A stretch of DNA of 64,000 bases from Diplosphaera chodatii (GCA_032358165.1 JAALGY010000004.1:310001-374000); one strand, 5' to 3'. Positions 20,933-33,222 are shown, counted from the stretch's first letter. A program made the numbers and translations. Notes: generated from the letters alone by a model not told the origin.

Positions 20933-23900
20933 TCACGGCTGCGGGCCAGCGTCGTGGCGGTCGTACGTCTGCCACAGCGCCGCCGCAGCGTCGCCTTCAG
21001 GCGCCGGCTCGGTGCCATTCACGATGTTGACCCAGTTGGTGCGCGGCACCATGAAACGCTGTATGTATGGCTCCGGCACCGGCGGCGCCACCAGCCTGGG
21101 GTCTGCCTTCTCCTCCTCGCTGCAGGGTTGCAGGGCACTTGAATGTCTTACATTCAGCAGATAATAGTTAGCCACCCCGCAGTGCTGCTGGTGACGCACA
21201 CTCCTGCTGCCATCATCAAGCTCAGGACGTGTAGGGAGCTGCCAAGCAGCATAGAGACGACTGGCAGAAGATGTGCTATATGCAATAGGAGTCCACCTGC
21301 AACTGTGAGACATGGCCTATTCGACGATCGGGTGGTGTGACTCACCTGCAGTGGTAGAGCTCGCATTTGGAGACTGCATGGTCATTGGCGGGCTGCCCAA
21401 GGACCAGGTGCCAGATCGTCTCAAACACCTGCGCCGCCTCAATGCCCCGGCGGCCCTCCTTGATGTCTGGCAGCTGCACACATGCAAATGGTTCGGCGGA
21501 ATGTGGTGCCATGCACAGCGAAGCCCAGATAGTCTTAGCCAGTACGCAGCGGGCGGATGATCTAAGGGGTAGGAAGATCAACTCGCAGACGGATCACCTC
21601 CATCTGTGCCAGCGCATTTTGCCAGAAAGCCAGCGGTCGCAGGCGCACCCGCTCCGCACTGGTCACGAACTCCGCGTGATTAGATGGCTCGCCGATGAAC
21701 TCGGGGAGCTCTCCGAACCACTCCTGCAGGGTAGCATCTTGTGTCAGGGCGCAGATGCCACGGCCAGTCACAGGAAAGCCGCCCCACGCCTCCACGCTCG
21801 CATGACGCGGCCCTCTTGAGGGGACACTGCATTGCGGCCATGCACAACAGCACCTGTGGCAACTCTCCATCTGTCTCCTCAATGGCATGGTATCTGAGGC
21901 ACTATGCACAGCTGGCACAGCAGTATGGCAGGCAGGCGTCAGCTATTCCCCACCTTAAAGTAGCGGTCCCAATGGGAGGCGACCACCCAGCCGGAGAAGC
22001 GCGTCCAGGCAGCCCAGCCTTCATCGCCCCACAGCCAGTTATAGTCCGGATTCCGCACGGCTTCCTGCACCATCACTGGCAGTTTTGTCAGACAGCAGAG
22101 GCATAGTCGGCGCAGCCACTGCTAATTCAGATGTCCACCACTTGCTTGTTATTGCTGCAAGAGCCAGGCGCGGCAGTCATCTACATGCTCTTCTTGCAAG
22201 TGAGTTGGTTGGACAGGCACTGTCACTGTGACGCTATGCTCCTCGTCTTCTACTAGTTGACAGGCCATTGTGTGTATAAGCCTTCTGCGAGCAGTTGGGT
22301 GCCCAAGACAGCATGAGGCGACTTGCTGTGCTACACAACACGTTTTGCTGCCAGAAGGTCAGTGTTAAGACAGCAGGCGGATGGGTGCCAGGACCTCTGC
22401 ATCTTGCGGCGTCGCAAATGACCCCAGGCGCCAGCATGGCAACCCAAACTCCACCGTCCCACAATTCCTGCATACCAAAGAGCAGCCTGGGTCCATGGAC
22501 GTATTCGTGTCCTCGCAAGTGCATGACATGCAGCTCAGCTGATCGTGGGAGGTCCCATCCGGATATGCTGAGGGCATGCCAATGCCGACCTACCAGTTCG
22601 TGTAGCCCCAGTGCCGTATGCTGGCATAGCCCAGCTTTGCAACGTTGTCCCAGCGCAGCCGCTGCAGAAGGGCTGGGCTATTTAAGCCCCGGTGCCAGGA
22701 TGTTCTGCACCAGTAGCGGGCAAAGTTTCCAGCAATCAAACTGGGGCCTAACCGGCACACGATGACATGTTGCGCGCAAACAGGTGGGGGGCCACAGACG
22801 GGCACTCACTCGTGGGCGTGCAGAAACAACATAGCCTTGGGCAGGTTGTCCCTGCAAAGCCACTGGAGGAACCCTTGGCTGAGTATGCTGCTGCATTGGC
22901 GCAACACTCGAAGGGCAGCAGCACTCGAGGGCTGCAATATGTACACCAGTGTCAAGCACTGTTGTGTGCAGCACTCTTGCAATACTCCACCAACTCGAGT
23001 GCACACTACATGCATCACCAGTGGTCGACGATGAACTGGATGTATGCCGAGGCCTCACGACCATGTGTCTGCGCTGCATGGGCTGGGCAGTCGACTGGCC
23101 ATCTGGCCTCCTGACCTGCAGCACAAATGCAGATGCTGGCTGCTTGCCTTATATGACATCACTTCCTGAAACACTGATCACCCGACCATGTCTCACCCTG
23201 TGCCTGCCATAGACCACTGTGCAGCGGCGAGCCGGATCATTTACAGACCCATGACAGCAACAATTCAACCGCAGCACAAGGTGGCGACCGCCTGCGGCCC
23301 CGGAAAGCTGGTTGCAACCCCTTCACAGGAGTGAGCATGACAACAGCTGCACAGGAGCATACCTGGGGGACACCGTCCCCGGTGCTCGCTGATGTTCGGA
23401 ACCATCGTATAGGCTGCCACTGCGATGTCGCCCAGCTTGCTGGACACCCAGCCCGTCGCCATATGCGTGCCGCACATGATGACCATCCGCTCAGGCGCGC
23501 CGCTGCCAACAGCGCCGTCATTGCTGGCAACCATCGAGACCACTGGTGTTGATGCTGTGGCATCCTGTTCACTGCTGAGCTGCGTTGCCACCAAGCCATA
23601 CAGCTGCTTTCCGTTACTCTGCGATGCTGCGGCCCGGGCTGCTGCAATCAGGTCGTCGGCGCTCCGCCGCAGGTGCTGCTGCGCCAGCGCTAGGGGTTGC
23701 ACCGACATCCGCGGCAGCGTCGCATTTGACGCCGATGCCACGCTGCGCACCCACTCGCTGCCAGCGCCATGCAAACCTGTATGCAAGTGGGAGCGTCACA
23801 GCCATCGGACGATTCTTTGCGCACTACTCGGGAGATGTCAGCAGCAGGCGAGACCCATGTGTTGAACTCAATGTGGTCACCTACTGCAGCGGTGTACCCA

Positions 23901-23953
23901 GCCAGTGCTGCAAGGATGCAAATGAGCCCCCAACCGGCATTCTTGAAACGCAT
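20933..23953 (-). CDS. DUF3431-family membrane protein, copy B
   Basis: Second paralogue, unknown function, and the cleanest model of the three. The ATG at 23953 starts MRFKNAGWGLICILAALAGY, a signal-anchor. The exon 23881-23953 joins in phase to the next exon (LHGAGSEWVRSVASASNATL...). That exon runs through APERMVIMCGTHMATGWVSS and KLGDIAVAAYTMVPNISEH to a GT donor after CPP. Further exons carry DNLPKAMLFLHAHE (near 22820-22860), the WHR...GYASIRHWGYTNW segment (22590-22700), WLWGDEGWAAWTRFSGWVVA (about 21990-22040), FGELPEFIGEP...FVTSAERVRLRPLAFWQNAL (about 21610-21740) and IWHLVLGQPANDHAVSKCEL (about 21350-21410). The acidic tail EEEKADPRLVAPPVPEPYIQ ends at a TGA at 20933-20935. The anchor implies a lumenal or extracellular body in the secretory pathway. 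Confidence 0.82.
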
Positions 23954-24617
23954 GCATCTTTTGCGAGAGTCTCCAGCGCCAACTAAGCCATGCTGCAGGG
24001 GCCGCAGATGCGGCAGATGTTGATCTGCAGCCGTCACGTCAGCGGTCAAGCTACCCATTTTCTTTTTGGCATTGCCACCTGGACCACGATGCGCTTGGGG
24101 GCACCAGCAGACCAGCTCAGCTTGGACAGGCAGTCAATGGTGAGCAGGCTGTACATGCGATGAGAATTTTGCGATGCCGATTACCCCGCTGCAACGAGCA
24201 TGACAGCCCTCAACGGAACACGAAGCGCTTCGTCAGCGACGAGAACGCTTGAAGATTGCAGACCAAGCTGTCTGCTCGACCTCACGGAACTCGAGCAGGA
24301 GACTGCGCGCGGGTTGCGCTGCTTGCAACCCGTCTTTGGGTCATGCCCCATCTGATGAAGATCTCAGAATCACGACATGGTGCACAGCTCACAACCATGA
24401 GTTGAGCACTGTCCGAAGCTGTCACAATACCGCTATGGTTGGCACCAGCTTGATGAACACACGTATTCACAAATCATGCCATCAACACGCCTGGGGCCAG
24501 CTCTGCCGAACACATATGTGGAGCAACAGCTGAGGTACAGTTGGCCGTCGCTTTCATAGAGCAGCGTTGATCAGCTGCGACTGCCTCTGAGGCTCTAAAT
24601 CCATCAGCGGCAGTCGC
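23954..24617. other. Divergent promoter region, DUF3431-B and FkbM genes
   Basis: A 664-base divergent gap. No exon, tRNA or clear TATA element was recognised. Confidence 0.45.
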
Positions 24618-26329
24618 ATGGTCTGCAAGCCTCCTAGGAGCTTGCTCCGCACGTTATGCCTCAGCATGCTGTTGGCTGTGGCGGCACCGGCGGGGGCAAG
24701 GGCGATGCGGACGGGCCGAGGGCGAAAGCTCAGTCAGCACATGCAGAGAGCTGCAGTGCACATCAACCCCGAGCATCTGAGAAGCCAGGCGAGGCGGCGA
24801 TCAGTCCCACTCTACAAACAGAGGACCGTAGTTGACATGCGATGCAATGAGAGCGGTGGCTGGAATGATCCTGCACCGGCTCCGTGAAGTGTGGTGGTAT
24901 ACTGAGGTCCGTTATGATACGGCTTCGCAGGTCCAACAGGACTCGTGGGTCTTGAACAGCACCGGGGGAGTGCCGGGGTTCTTCATGGACATGGGAGCAC
25001 GCGACGGGGAGTCAATCAGCAACAGCTATGCCCTAGAAAAGCACGGCTGGAACGGCATCTGCATCGAACCGTTCCCTACAAATTTCGAGAATCGAAGCTG
25101 CAAACTGGTGCAAGACGTGCTCAGCAACAGGACCGGTGACGTGGTGTCATTCGTCATGCCCGACAAAGACAGCATTTACGGCCGAGGATGTGAGTATGAG
25201 TACCGAGCCTGCTTCTGCATTTAGCACATCACCGAATGTTCATCTCATATATGCATGTGATGCGCAAGCGAAAACGTTTTGTGGCACTCTAATGCATGAC
25301 AACATAACATGCGCTACTCATGCTATGCAGACGGCGGGATCAAGGACACCATCAGCTGGTCTTTCATCGTTGATTATAATGGAACGAAGTTCACCAACGT
25401 TACGACGCTGGACGTGCGGGACTTCCTCGTCAAGTACGACGTCCCAAAGGTGCAAGCTGAATTCTTTGCTCGCCTGAGCCTACCCACCATGTATGCCGCC
25501 CTCCTGCTGAACTTGACAGCGTATCATGCGCGAGCATCACTGTGTTACCGGTATGGCGGCCGCAGTAGAGGCAGCGATGGCATTCGTGATTGTTGTGCAG
25601 CACATTGACTACTGGAGCCTAGACATCGAGGGGGCAGAGTACTATGTGCTGAAGGCATTTCCGTTCTGTGACTACTATGTGGCCTTCTTGACTGTGGAGC
25701 ACAACTGGCAGGTGGGCACATCGTCGGAATGCCACCCTACTAACTAGGCGCAAAATCATTGACAGTGATCAGGCACGGCTCAGCACATCCCAGCATCCCC
25801 ATGCAATAACCCTGCATTGCCGCCAGCTTGCAAAATTAGACCACTACAGTGCTTCCCGCCGTGTTGTAGGAGCCACGGCGCACCAATATCAGGGACATGC
25901 TGGAGCACCACGGTTTTGTAAACGAGCGCCAGGTCGAATGTGAGTACAATGCCCTTACGTGTTGTGAACGTGATGCACGTCGCGGCGGGCACCAGTGCCG
26001 GCACGTCTGGGACCACGTGCAGACGTATTGTTGGCGGGAGTGGCAACGGGATACAAAGTGAGAAAGGTAAGGCCAGCATGTACACTGTGTGCTGGCGCAA
26101 TGCAGACGACGACTGGTACCGGAACACGCGGCCACCACCTCAAAAGGCCTCTATGCTGGACGGAGCATTGCTCACCACGCTCTCAAGCCGCACGACGGCC
26201 GGCGGTGCCAGCACTCTGTTGCTGACAGCTGTTAAGTACGGGGCTTTGGCAGTGGCAGTGGGCGCAGGAGTGGGCCTCATACTACATGCAGCAGCAGCGC
26301 GGCGTAGGAGAAAGCGGGGCATGGCTTGA
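24618..26329 (+). CDS. FkbM-type methyltransferase domain protein, secretory, C-terminal membrane anchor
   Basis: The SAM-binding FkbM fold (Methyltransf_21) usually O-methylates sugars or small metabolites. The ATG at 24618 starts a basic-hydrophobic signal (LLRTLCLSMLLAVAAPAGA). The fold is seen in QQDSWVLNSTGGVPGFFMDM then GARDGESISNSYALEKHGWN (SAM motif I region), GICIEPFP, SWSFIVDYNG, and DYWSLDIEGAEYYVLKAFPF (the SlDiEGaE motif). VEHNWQEPRRTNIRDMLEHH comes next. A phase-1 junction joins RQVE to YDDWYRNTRPP at about 26111. The last exon adds a hydrophobic stretch (YGALAVAVGAGVGLILHAAA) followed by a run of Arg/Lys and a TGA at 26327-26329. The junction from the signal exon to the fold was not resolved. 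The substrate is unknown; neighbouring sugar genes suggest a glycan. Confidence 0.8.
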
Positions 26330-27033
26330 GCTGCACAGCTGCACTTATGGTAGCTATGCTGGAGCAGATGGGAAGGAAAGGTTTGGAGGGTTTTGTCGCG
26401 CGTGGCGGATGGAGGGGTTTGCGGCAACAGCTCCTTTCAAGCCACTGCATCAATTACTGGAACTCGTTGTGCACCTCGGATGTATCGTACGGTACGTGTC
26501 CAGCTCAAATTGTGCGGGCTGTGCGACAACCTCGTCATGTAAAGGGGTTTAAGTGTACTTGTAGGTTCCGCTGTGAGCTGTGAACGGGGAATATGGCCTC
26601 TCACATCGTCCGGCGGCGTCCGAAGCATGATCCGTTGCGATAAAGCGGTGATTGTGGTACAAATGCTGAAGGCGCTTCAGTCGGCAAAGCACCTACCAAT
26701 AATATTGGGCCTGCAGGCCACGCACGACGAGAGGCAGGACGTGCACCGTCTTCGGCGACTGGGCAACCTGATTTCGCCAGAGACGCGCACTCCTCAGCAC
26801 GATGCTGGGCACCTCCACGCAGCATGGGCACAGGTAGGCGATCGCTGCTGCATCCGAGCATGGCGCAATTGCCCCTGAGACCACAACAACAGTGCCCTAA
26901 CTTGGATCCAGCTCCATGCGGCCGTTCAGATGTGTTGCACTGCTGCGCTGGATCGTGTGGTGTGCTTGCATGACGTGCGGCCTCATGCAGGCGGCGCTTC
27001 TGTGGCCAACTCGAGAGAGCGCCCATAGCGGCG
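26330..27033. other. Intergenic with candidate poly(A) signal
   Basis: A 704-base gap between two same-strand genes. TGTAA at 26538-26542 lies 209 bases after the FkbM stop. An alternative upstream ATG for the next gene lies at 26916. Confidence 0.45.
26538..26542 (+). terminator. TGTAA polyadenylation signal candidate
   Basis: Chlorophyte-type poly(A) signal 209 bases after the FkbM stop codon. Confidence 0.4.
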
Positions 27034-29364
27034 ATGGCAACCACTGCCATCGTGCTAGTCGCTCTGCTCACAATTGCTGGGGTGCTGCCGACTGCACGGC
27101 AGTATCAGGTGTCGTTCTCTGCTAATGCCTCGGTTGTTCCACCTACCAATCACTGCATGGGGTCCGCTCAACGCTGAAATTCTGGAGAACCACCGCACCT
27201 GACCGTAGATCTCGTCCACGATTGCAGGATGTTATCATGCTCAAAGGACGAGCACCATTTCAGCTGAAGGGATCACTAGATGCGCTCATTGCAGTCAAGA
27301 CTGCGGCCAATGAGAACAAGGAGTTGATGCTAGCCGTGGCAAACCTGCGCGCCGTCTTGACCCTCCTGCCAACCATGCTCCTCAGGTGATGGTCACGCGT
27401 TGAAGCAAGGACACTGCTGTACTGTGTCAATCGAAAGCCGTCCTGCCATGTGCTCACCCTGTACAGCTGCCTGCCAGCACATGTTGCAGCGCTCTGCAGC
27501 CCAAGCTGTAGGGCAATGCGTCAGTAGGTCACACGATATGGACACGCCGGCGTGGCATTGAACTGCGGGTGCAGCTTGCGCTTGATGCCCAGCGAAGATA
27601 TCAGTAGGCATCTGGTCGTCGAGGTGGACTCAGCTCAAGCACTACAGGTGAGATCTTGTCGTGACAAGGAAGCAAAGTCGCGCACTGGATGTCCAGCTGG
27701 TCGTGTTCATGCTCGCTCTGCTGCGTGTGTACCCACTGCACGCCAGCCAACTTGGCAGCTGACGTTGATTCTGCTGCTGTTGTGGACATAGGCCTGCAAG
27801 CGTATCCACACCCTGTGCACGATCAATGGGACACTTGGTATGTATGATCTGATCACGTGCAGCGCCGTCTGCAACATAGTGTGTCACCGAGCAGCTGCAT
27901 AGAGTGCTGTACCGAGTCAAACTGCAGCTCGTTAATGTGCAGCCGACAATGCTGCGGTGCCCTCGGGGGCTGCCGACTACGATTCGCCCAATTAATGGGA
28001 TCTGAATTCATATCAGCATTCGCCGTGCCCGGCAGCTGCAAGACCTGGTAGGCAATTGTGATGGGTTGTAAATCAGGCAGTGCCGTGCTTGTTCAAACCT
28101 TGTGACAGTACCCATGACCACCAATGGCAGGAGCCTGCGTGACTCTTTGCATGTCTATGTGCAGGGCTACACCGTTCTGAACATTGGTGAGGCAGGCACT
28201 GTTTGTGATTTGCAAAGCCATGGCGCCACTTACACACAGCTCTGCCGGGTACATTCGCCGTGATGATGCTGCTGCCTGCCTGCTGTGCAGATGTGGACGT
28301 TGCATTGATGCAGAATCCCTTTGATGTCATACGTTCGCGGTACAACCAGTCATCTGATGTCTATGCGGCGCAAAACCATCCTGGCGCAGAGTGCGCATCT
28401 GTCGAAAACCGGTTTGCTTCTTGCCAAGTTTGCTGCTCAAAGGGGAAACACACCCCGGCTAGCGTGGTGGGTGCTGCCACCACCTGTTCGGATAGTTTGC
28501 AGGTGTTCTGACATACCAACTGAGACCAGTCTGTCCTGCCAATGCAGCTTCTGTCTCGGCTTCATAATGGTTTCGTCCAACGCCTGCCTCAAAGGCTGTG
28601 CTGGACCGGATGATGCAGCTGAAGGATGAACGTGCAGCGCAGGACAAAAGGATCAGCGAGCAGCAATTGTTCAATGAGTGAGCTCTAATGCAAGTTGCAG
28701 CACCACTCACCTGAGTATGTAGAAATGCAGTCTTTCATGTGGACCTGTATCATGCCGACACGGACGTCTTCACGGTGGAATCACCAGTCGGTTGTCTGGT
28801 GCTGATGCGCTCTATGCATCCTCAGGGTGCTGTTTGGGGATGCCTCGCGATCAGTGGAGGCAGCGGCCAACAGCACGCTTGCGCAACTGGAAGATGACTC
28901 GTTCACAAGCCTTTGCCGGATGCCGAATGAGGGCGGAGCGTTGCCCGACCAGGCACATTTTGCGGCACGGTTTGGAGCGCAGCTGAATGAGCAGTCAGAC
29001 GGTTTTCACAGGTGCTGACTGAGTAAGGCTTGGCAATTACCCTTCAAGACCACCACACTGCTATCTCGGAATTAGCAGCTGTTTTGGATGGATTGCCCTG
29101 TCTCCGGCGAGCAACATCATGTTGTCTGTTACCGGATGTGCGAAGGTTCACGTTGGCAGGAAGTATGCTACATGAGGCCTGCATTTCTCGTTGATGAGTG
29201 TCTCATGCTTTCCCTGCAGGCTTTTTGGCGTACACATGAACTGCTGTGAGATCAAAGACGCAGCCGGCAGCAAAATGCCGCCGGCGTGCAAGATGGCAGC
29301 ATTGTCTGCACTGTTGCAATGGCACGTGATGCGTGCAGGCAGCAATGACTCCTACATACTCTAG
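27034..29364 (+). CDS. Nucleotide-diphospho-sugar transferase (GT77-like), secretory
   Basis: This is a Golgi-type glycosyltransferase of the Nucleotid_trans fold. The ATG at 27034 gives a compact signal peptide (ATTAIVLVALLTIAGVLPTA). Exons read in frame are: 27034-27108, 27228-27385, 27575-27647, 27792-27837 (TAG acceptor), 28017-28047 (31 bases), about 28133-28194, and one from 28291. Together they give NENKELMLAVANLR, RHLVVEVDSAQALQACKRI, and then GYTVLNIDVDVALMQNPF, the metal-binding DxD motif followed by N-P. That last segment forms only when the intron 28195-28290 is removed (G + AT = Asp). Next are VLDRMMQLKDE...EQQLFNE, the usual D/E-Q-x-x-F-N region, VLFGDASRSVEAAANS, and a last exon LFGVHMNCCEIKDAAGSK with TAG at 29362-29364. 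The stretch 28390-28590 holds at least one exon I could not place. The acceptor sugar is unknown; in plants GT77 enzymes act on extensin and pectin glycans. Confidence 0.75.
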
Positions 29365-29555
29365 CTAGATGAGTATTCAGCACTGGCAATGTACTGCTGT
29401 CATGATCACGTGATGCAAGAGCCACGGTAGTGACTTGAATTCTGCAGCAGCCTCTAGCTACCTGTTCATGGAATGCTGAAATATGAACGGTCTTTGTGGT
29501 GAAAACACCATAATGCTGGCAGCGTTGGCAGTTTGCAGCTAAGATTGGCGAGCAG

Positions 29556-29657
29556 ACTCTGCAGCATGCGCTGAGCAGCTGTGTTTCTCTTGTTTTTGTC
29601 TCCATTTGATACATTTTAGCAAAAGAAACAAGAGCTACTCAGCGCATGCTGCAGAGT
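29556..29657. repeat. Imperfect inverted repeat (hairpin), 25-base arms
   Basis: The left arm 29556-29580 and right arm 29633-29657 are reverse complements with one mismatch in 25. Pairing extends inward for about a dozen more bases with a one-base gap, leaving a loop of about 25-30 bases. Such a foldback could be a small-RNA precursor, a remnant of a foldback element, or a 3'-end processing structure. Confidence 0.85.
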
Positions 29658-29735
29658 TGTTCACCAGCCTGGTTTACAGCTGACAACCAGAAGGCTGTGA
29701 TAAGATAAGAGACAACGCTTCACACTAGCCTCATG

Positions 29736-29740
29736 TTACA
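29736..29740 (-). terminator. TGTAA polyadenylation signal candidate (minus strand)
   Basis: The plus strand reads TTACA. It lies 144 bases after the galactonolactone dehydrogenase stop, in the expected orientation. Confidence 0.45.
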
Positions 29741-29883
29741 GATGATGACTACTATTATTGTGTAGCTTCAAACACTAGCAGCACGGTTGACAGTGTGCCG
29801 TATGCCTGCGGCTGAGACAGGGCATGGCTACTAAAGAGTGATCCTTGTCTGAGGGCTGGTGGTCTGCAGCTGCAACTTTGTAG

Positions 29884-32800
29884 TCAGGCTGTGCTGACAT
29901 CATCGCGTGGCAGCAGCACGTTAACAATGTGGTTGGACATGATGTTCCTGGGGTCCAGTGCCCGCCGTGCCTCGGCAAAGCGTGCAACCGGATACCGTGC
30001 CGCCAGCCGTGCACGCAGATCCCTTTGCTCACCTGCGACACCATCAATGAGCTTGCGATCCCGGCTGCTGTTGCGAGCCTGATGCGACATCAGCAGCGGC
30101 CGTCATGAGGAGAGTGAGGTCTGCATAGCTTCAAGTGCACCACCTGCGTGCTCAGGGACCTCCACCTTGGCCCAGTGTGGCACCGCCCCATGGCGGGTGG
30201 CAACCTTGGCGTCCACCATGTTGGCATACTCCCGGAACCTGGGCGCATGAGCCCCAAATAGTCATGGCTGCTGATCAACGAGGACCCCGGTCAGCAGCAA
30301 GGCACCGCAGCAAACAACCGCAGGCTGAGCGCAGGGTGCTGGGTGCACCTGGCCGTGATGGCGGCACGCTCAGAGTCGCCCTCCTCGGGGAGGTACATGA
30401 TGATGCCAACCCAGGAGGTCACTGCGTCTGGGTCCAGCGCGGCGGCCGGGCTCATGGCGCTGCGGCTACGGCTGCACCACCGCTGCTCGATGGGCGCCGG
30501 CGCGCCGAAGCCTGCAGGCGCACCGCCCGGAAGCGCTTCAGCTGGAGGCACAAGGCGGACAACATGCTTGCAATGCACGTACTGCTGCCGCATCTTGCGA
30601 TGTAGCGCACAGTCATTGTATGCCAGTTCACTGTGGCCGCCTGCACCAAGCGAGCCCGCGCTGCATGGTGGCCATCACCTGCTGTCTCGATCTCTGCGAG
30701 GAGCTGCTCCATGTACGAGATGTCTGCGCCGCTGGGGCTCCTGAACGTCGGGCAGGTCATGGGTCGAGCGCAGCCTGCTGGGAGGAGGGAAGCAGCACAG
30801 GACTGCAACATGTGAAGAAGGTGCATGTGAGTACAGCATCCCCACCTGAGGGTGCCAGCCGGGAATGCGTTCTCCAGTACCCACTGCTGCCCGCCACAAT
30901 CAAAGGACAGCAGCTCATCTGACCGGCCCACCCTGTACCTGCAATAGCAGCAGCGGATGGTCAGCGACCAGCCAGTCAAATCTCTCGTGGACCACCTGAT
31001 AGCACCGCTGGTAGAAACCTGAAGGCATACATTGGTCAGCCCGCATGCATGCGGAAAGCGCATTGTTTGCGCTTTACGACAGTGCAACAGGTTCACATAC
31101 CCAGAGTTGCGGCGCCAGAAGTCTGCCTCTGCTGCATTGATGCGCGTGATCCAGGCCTTGTCCAGCGGCCCAGAGCCCTTGGCCAGCAGCTCATCCCGCA
31201 GCTGCGCAAAGGTGAGCGTGGAGACCTCCTCCGGCGTAGCATCCGGGCTGGCCTCCTGATATGACATCAGCCACCCGGTCTTCATGGAAGCTGTGACCAA
31301 CTGCAAGTGGATGGTGCGTTGCATGCCAAGCTGTTGCACCATCACGAACGGTTGCCAGGACCGCACACCTGCAGCAGCCGCTGGAACGCTGCTGTTCTCT
31401 CCGACTCGCTGTAGCTGCCTGGGTTCCTGGGAGCTTTGCCGCCCTTCGGCAGCGGGTTGTTGGTGACGACAACCACTGCATCGGTGTGTGGGATCCACAT
31501 GTACCGCAGGTGCCGGTTGTCCCGCAGCCACTTTGCATGCTTCTGCTTCACTTCCTGCAATGTGCAAAGCGCACGTGAGGCACTGACATGGCCCACTGGT
31601 ACAGCCCTGAACACAGGCTGCAACGGCTGGGCACAGCCGTTCATGAAAGCTGGTGCTCGCGGGGTGCGTGCAGCTCACCCGCATGCTGGAGACGAAGGTG
31701 TGTTCGAGAAGCTGCTCCGCTGGCACAGTCTGCAGTGTGACCTCCGAGATGACTCCCAGCGAGCCCAGGCCCACGCGCGCCATGTAGAACAGTGACCTGT
31801 GCCAACAACCGCCCCCACGGGGCCAGTGAAGCCTAATTGCTTGACTGAGCAAGCCCACGACACCCCATGCAGCTGCCTGGGCTGTGGTGGCAGCAATGCA
31901 ATAAGAGGGCGGCGCACGGGTCGGGGTCGTCCTGCGACAGCTGCAGCGTGCCGCGTCCAGGCGTGACGATCGTCATGGCCACCACCTGCTCATCCATGGG
32001 AGGCACGCCTGCCCCTGTGCCGTGCGCGCCCACCTGCGCGGCAGCACCTGCCCAAGCATCAGCGCGAGCGCCTGAGTGAGTGCTTGCGGGTTGACAGCTG
32101 CTACAAGAGCACGTGTGTACTGATACACGTCGCCTCAAAGCCACCCGCACGGCCTTCAGTAGGCAACATGCTGCGGGCTCCGCACCTGCACAAAACCGCC
32201 CATGGCCTGCTCGCGGATGGAGGCGATGTTCTGGAGCGCCAGGTCGTGCTGCCGCAGCGCCTGGATGACGTCCGCGATGCGTGCGCCTGCCTGGATTGAC
32301 ACAACGGCAAGGCTTTTATCCTGCTGCTCTTCGCCATGCGACAGGACAGCATGTTGCTGCGGCCCAGCTGTAGACCTGGATGCAGCGTGATTCGCTGGTT
32401 CACACCCGGCAGTACACATGTGTATGGCTGAGCATGGCTCCACGGTTACAAATTGCTGTGGGAGCGCATGCGGGCCTACACCTGCACCCGGGCTCGGCCG
32501 CTGACCCGGTCGACCTCGAGCACCTTGTCCATCAGTGCCAGGCTGACCATGTCGTGCTGATCATCATCTGCAAACCCCAGGCCATTCGGCGAGAGTGCCG
32601 ACCCCACGGCCCGCAGTTTGTCACCTGGACCACACGCAGGTAGGCAGGCGCTCAACTCTCGGCTGGCGTCTGTTGCCCATTGACCATGCCACAAGGCTGG
32701 CATGATCGACATGACGTACCGCCCAAGCACTTGCGGACCGTCGACAGGCACACAGCAGTCTTCCAGCAGCGCTCTGTGCTCGCAAGCATATGTTCAGGTG

Positions 32801-33222
32801 AAAGCTGCATTCTCACCCTGCCTGTGATGCGATGCCACAAGGGCCTCGAGCTCTGCCTGTGTCTCCGGCTGGTACAACCGCCGTGGCCGCACCTCATGCG
32901 TGGCTGACCAGTTGACCAGATGTGCACCTTCCTCTGCTGCTGGCAGCCCCGACTCCGCTGTCTGCTGCTGCTGGCGCTGCCAGGCCCATGCACCTGCCGC
33001 TGCGGTTACAGCGCCTGCCGTGGCAAAGCCCTTCCATGATGTCCTAGACTCTGGGGCGAAAGCTGGTGAGGTTGGTGTGGCAGCAGCGGCCGTCAGACCT
33101 CGCGTGCAGCCTGACGACGGTGCTCTCACTGAAGTCTCTACTGCAACGAAGGGTTGAACAGCAGCCTTCTGGGCACGAACGCCACGCTGCATGCATCTCC
33201 ACAGGGTGGTGGCGCTCCGCAT
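29884..33222 (-). CDS. GLDH: L-galactono-1,4-lactone dehydrogenase, mitochondrial
   Basis: This enzyme oxidises L-galactono-1,4-lactone to ascorbate, feeding electrons to cytochrome c, at the inner mitochondrial membrane. The ATG at 33222 starts MRSATTLWRCMQRGVRAQKA, a typical basic presequence. The first exon (to 32817) carries the leader, a short Ala-rich hydrophobic stretch and VNWSATHEVRPRRLYQPET. The FAD-binding half then shows VGSALSPNGLGF, AGARIADVIQALRQHDLALQ, GAHGTGAGVPPMDEQ and MARVGLGSLGVISEVTLQTV. The ALO half shows RYMWIPHTDAVVVVTNNPLP, ESERTAAFQRLLQ, QLRDELLAKGSGPLDKAWIT, DELLSFDCGGQQWVLENAFP, SYMEQLLAEIE and SWVGIIMYLP. The HWxK signature is present in AVPHWAKVEVP. The last exon (to TGA at 29884-29886) reads RARLAARYPVARFAEARRAL then DPRNIMSN. 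The gene has about a dozen exons. Confidence 0.94.

Larger units (their letters stand above)
29365..29883. other. Convergent 3' intergenic region with a hairpin
   Basis: Between two converging genes. It carries the inverted repeat 29556-29657 and a minus-strand TGTAA at 29736-29740. Confidence 0.6.

Noticed and set aside
21340..21400. Sequence resembling a tRNA D-arm (AGTGGTAGAGC)
   Set aside because: No B-box or acceptor-stem pairing follows, and it lies in DUF3431-B coding and intron sequence.
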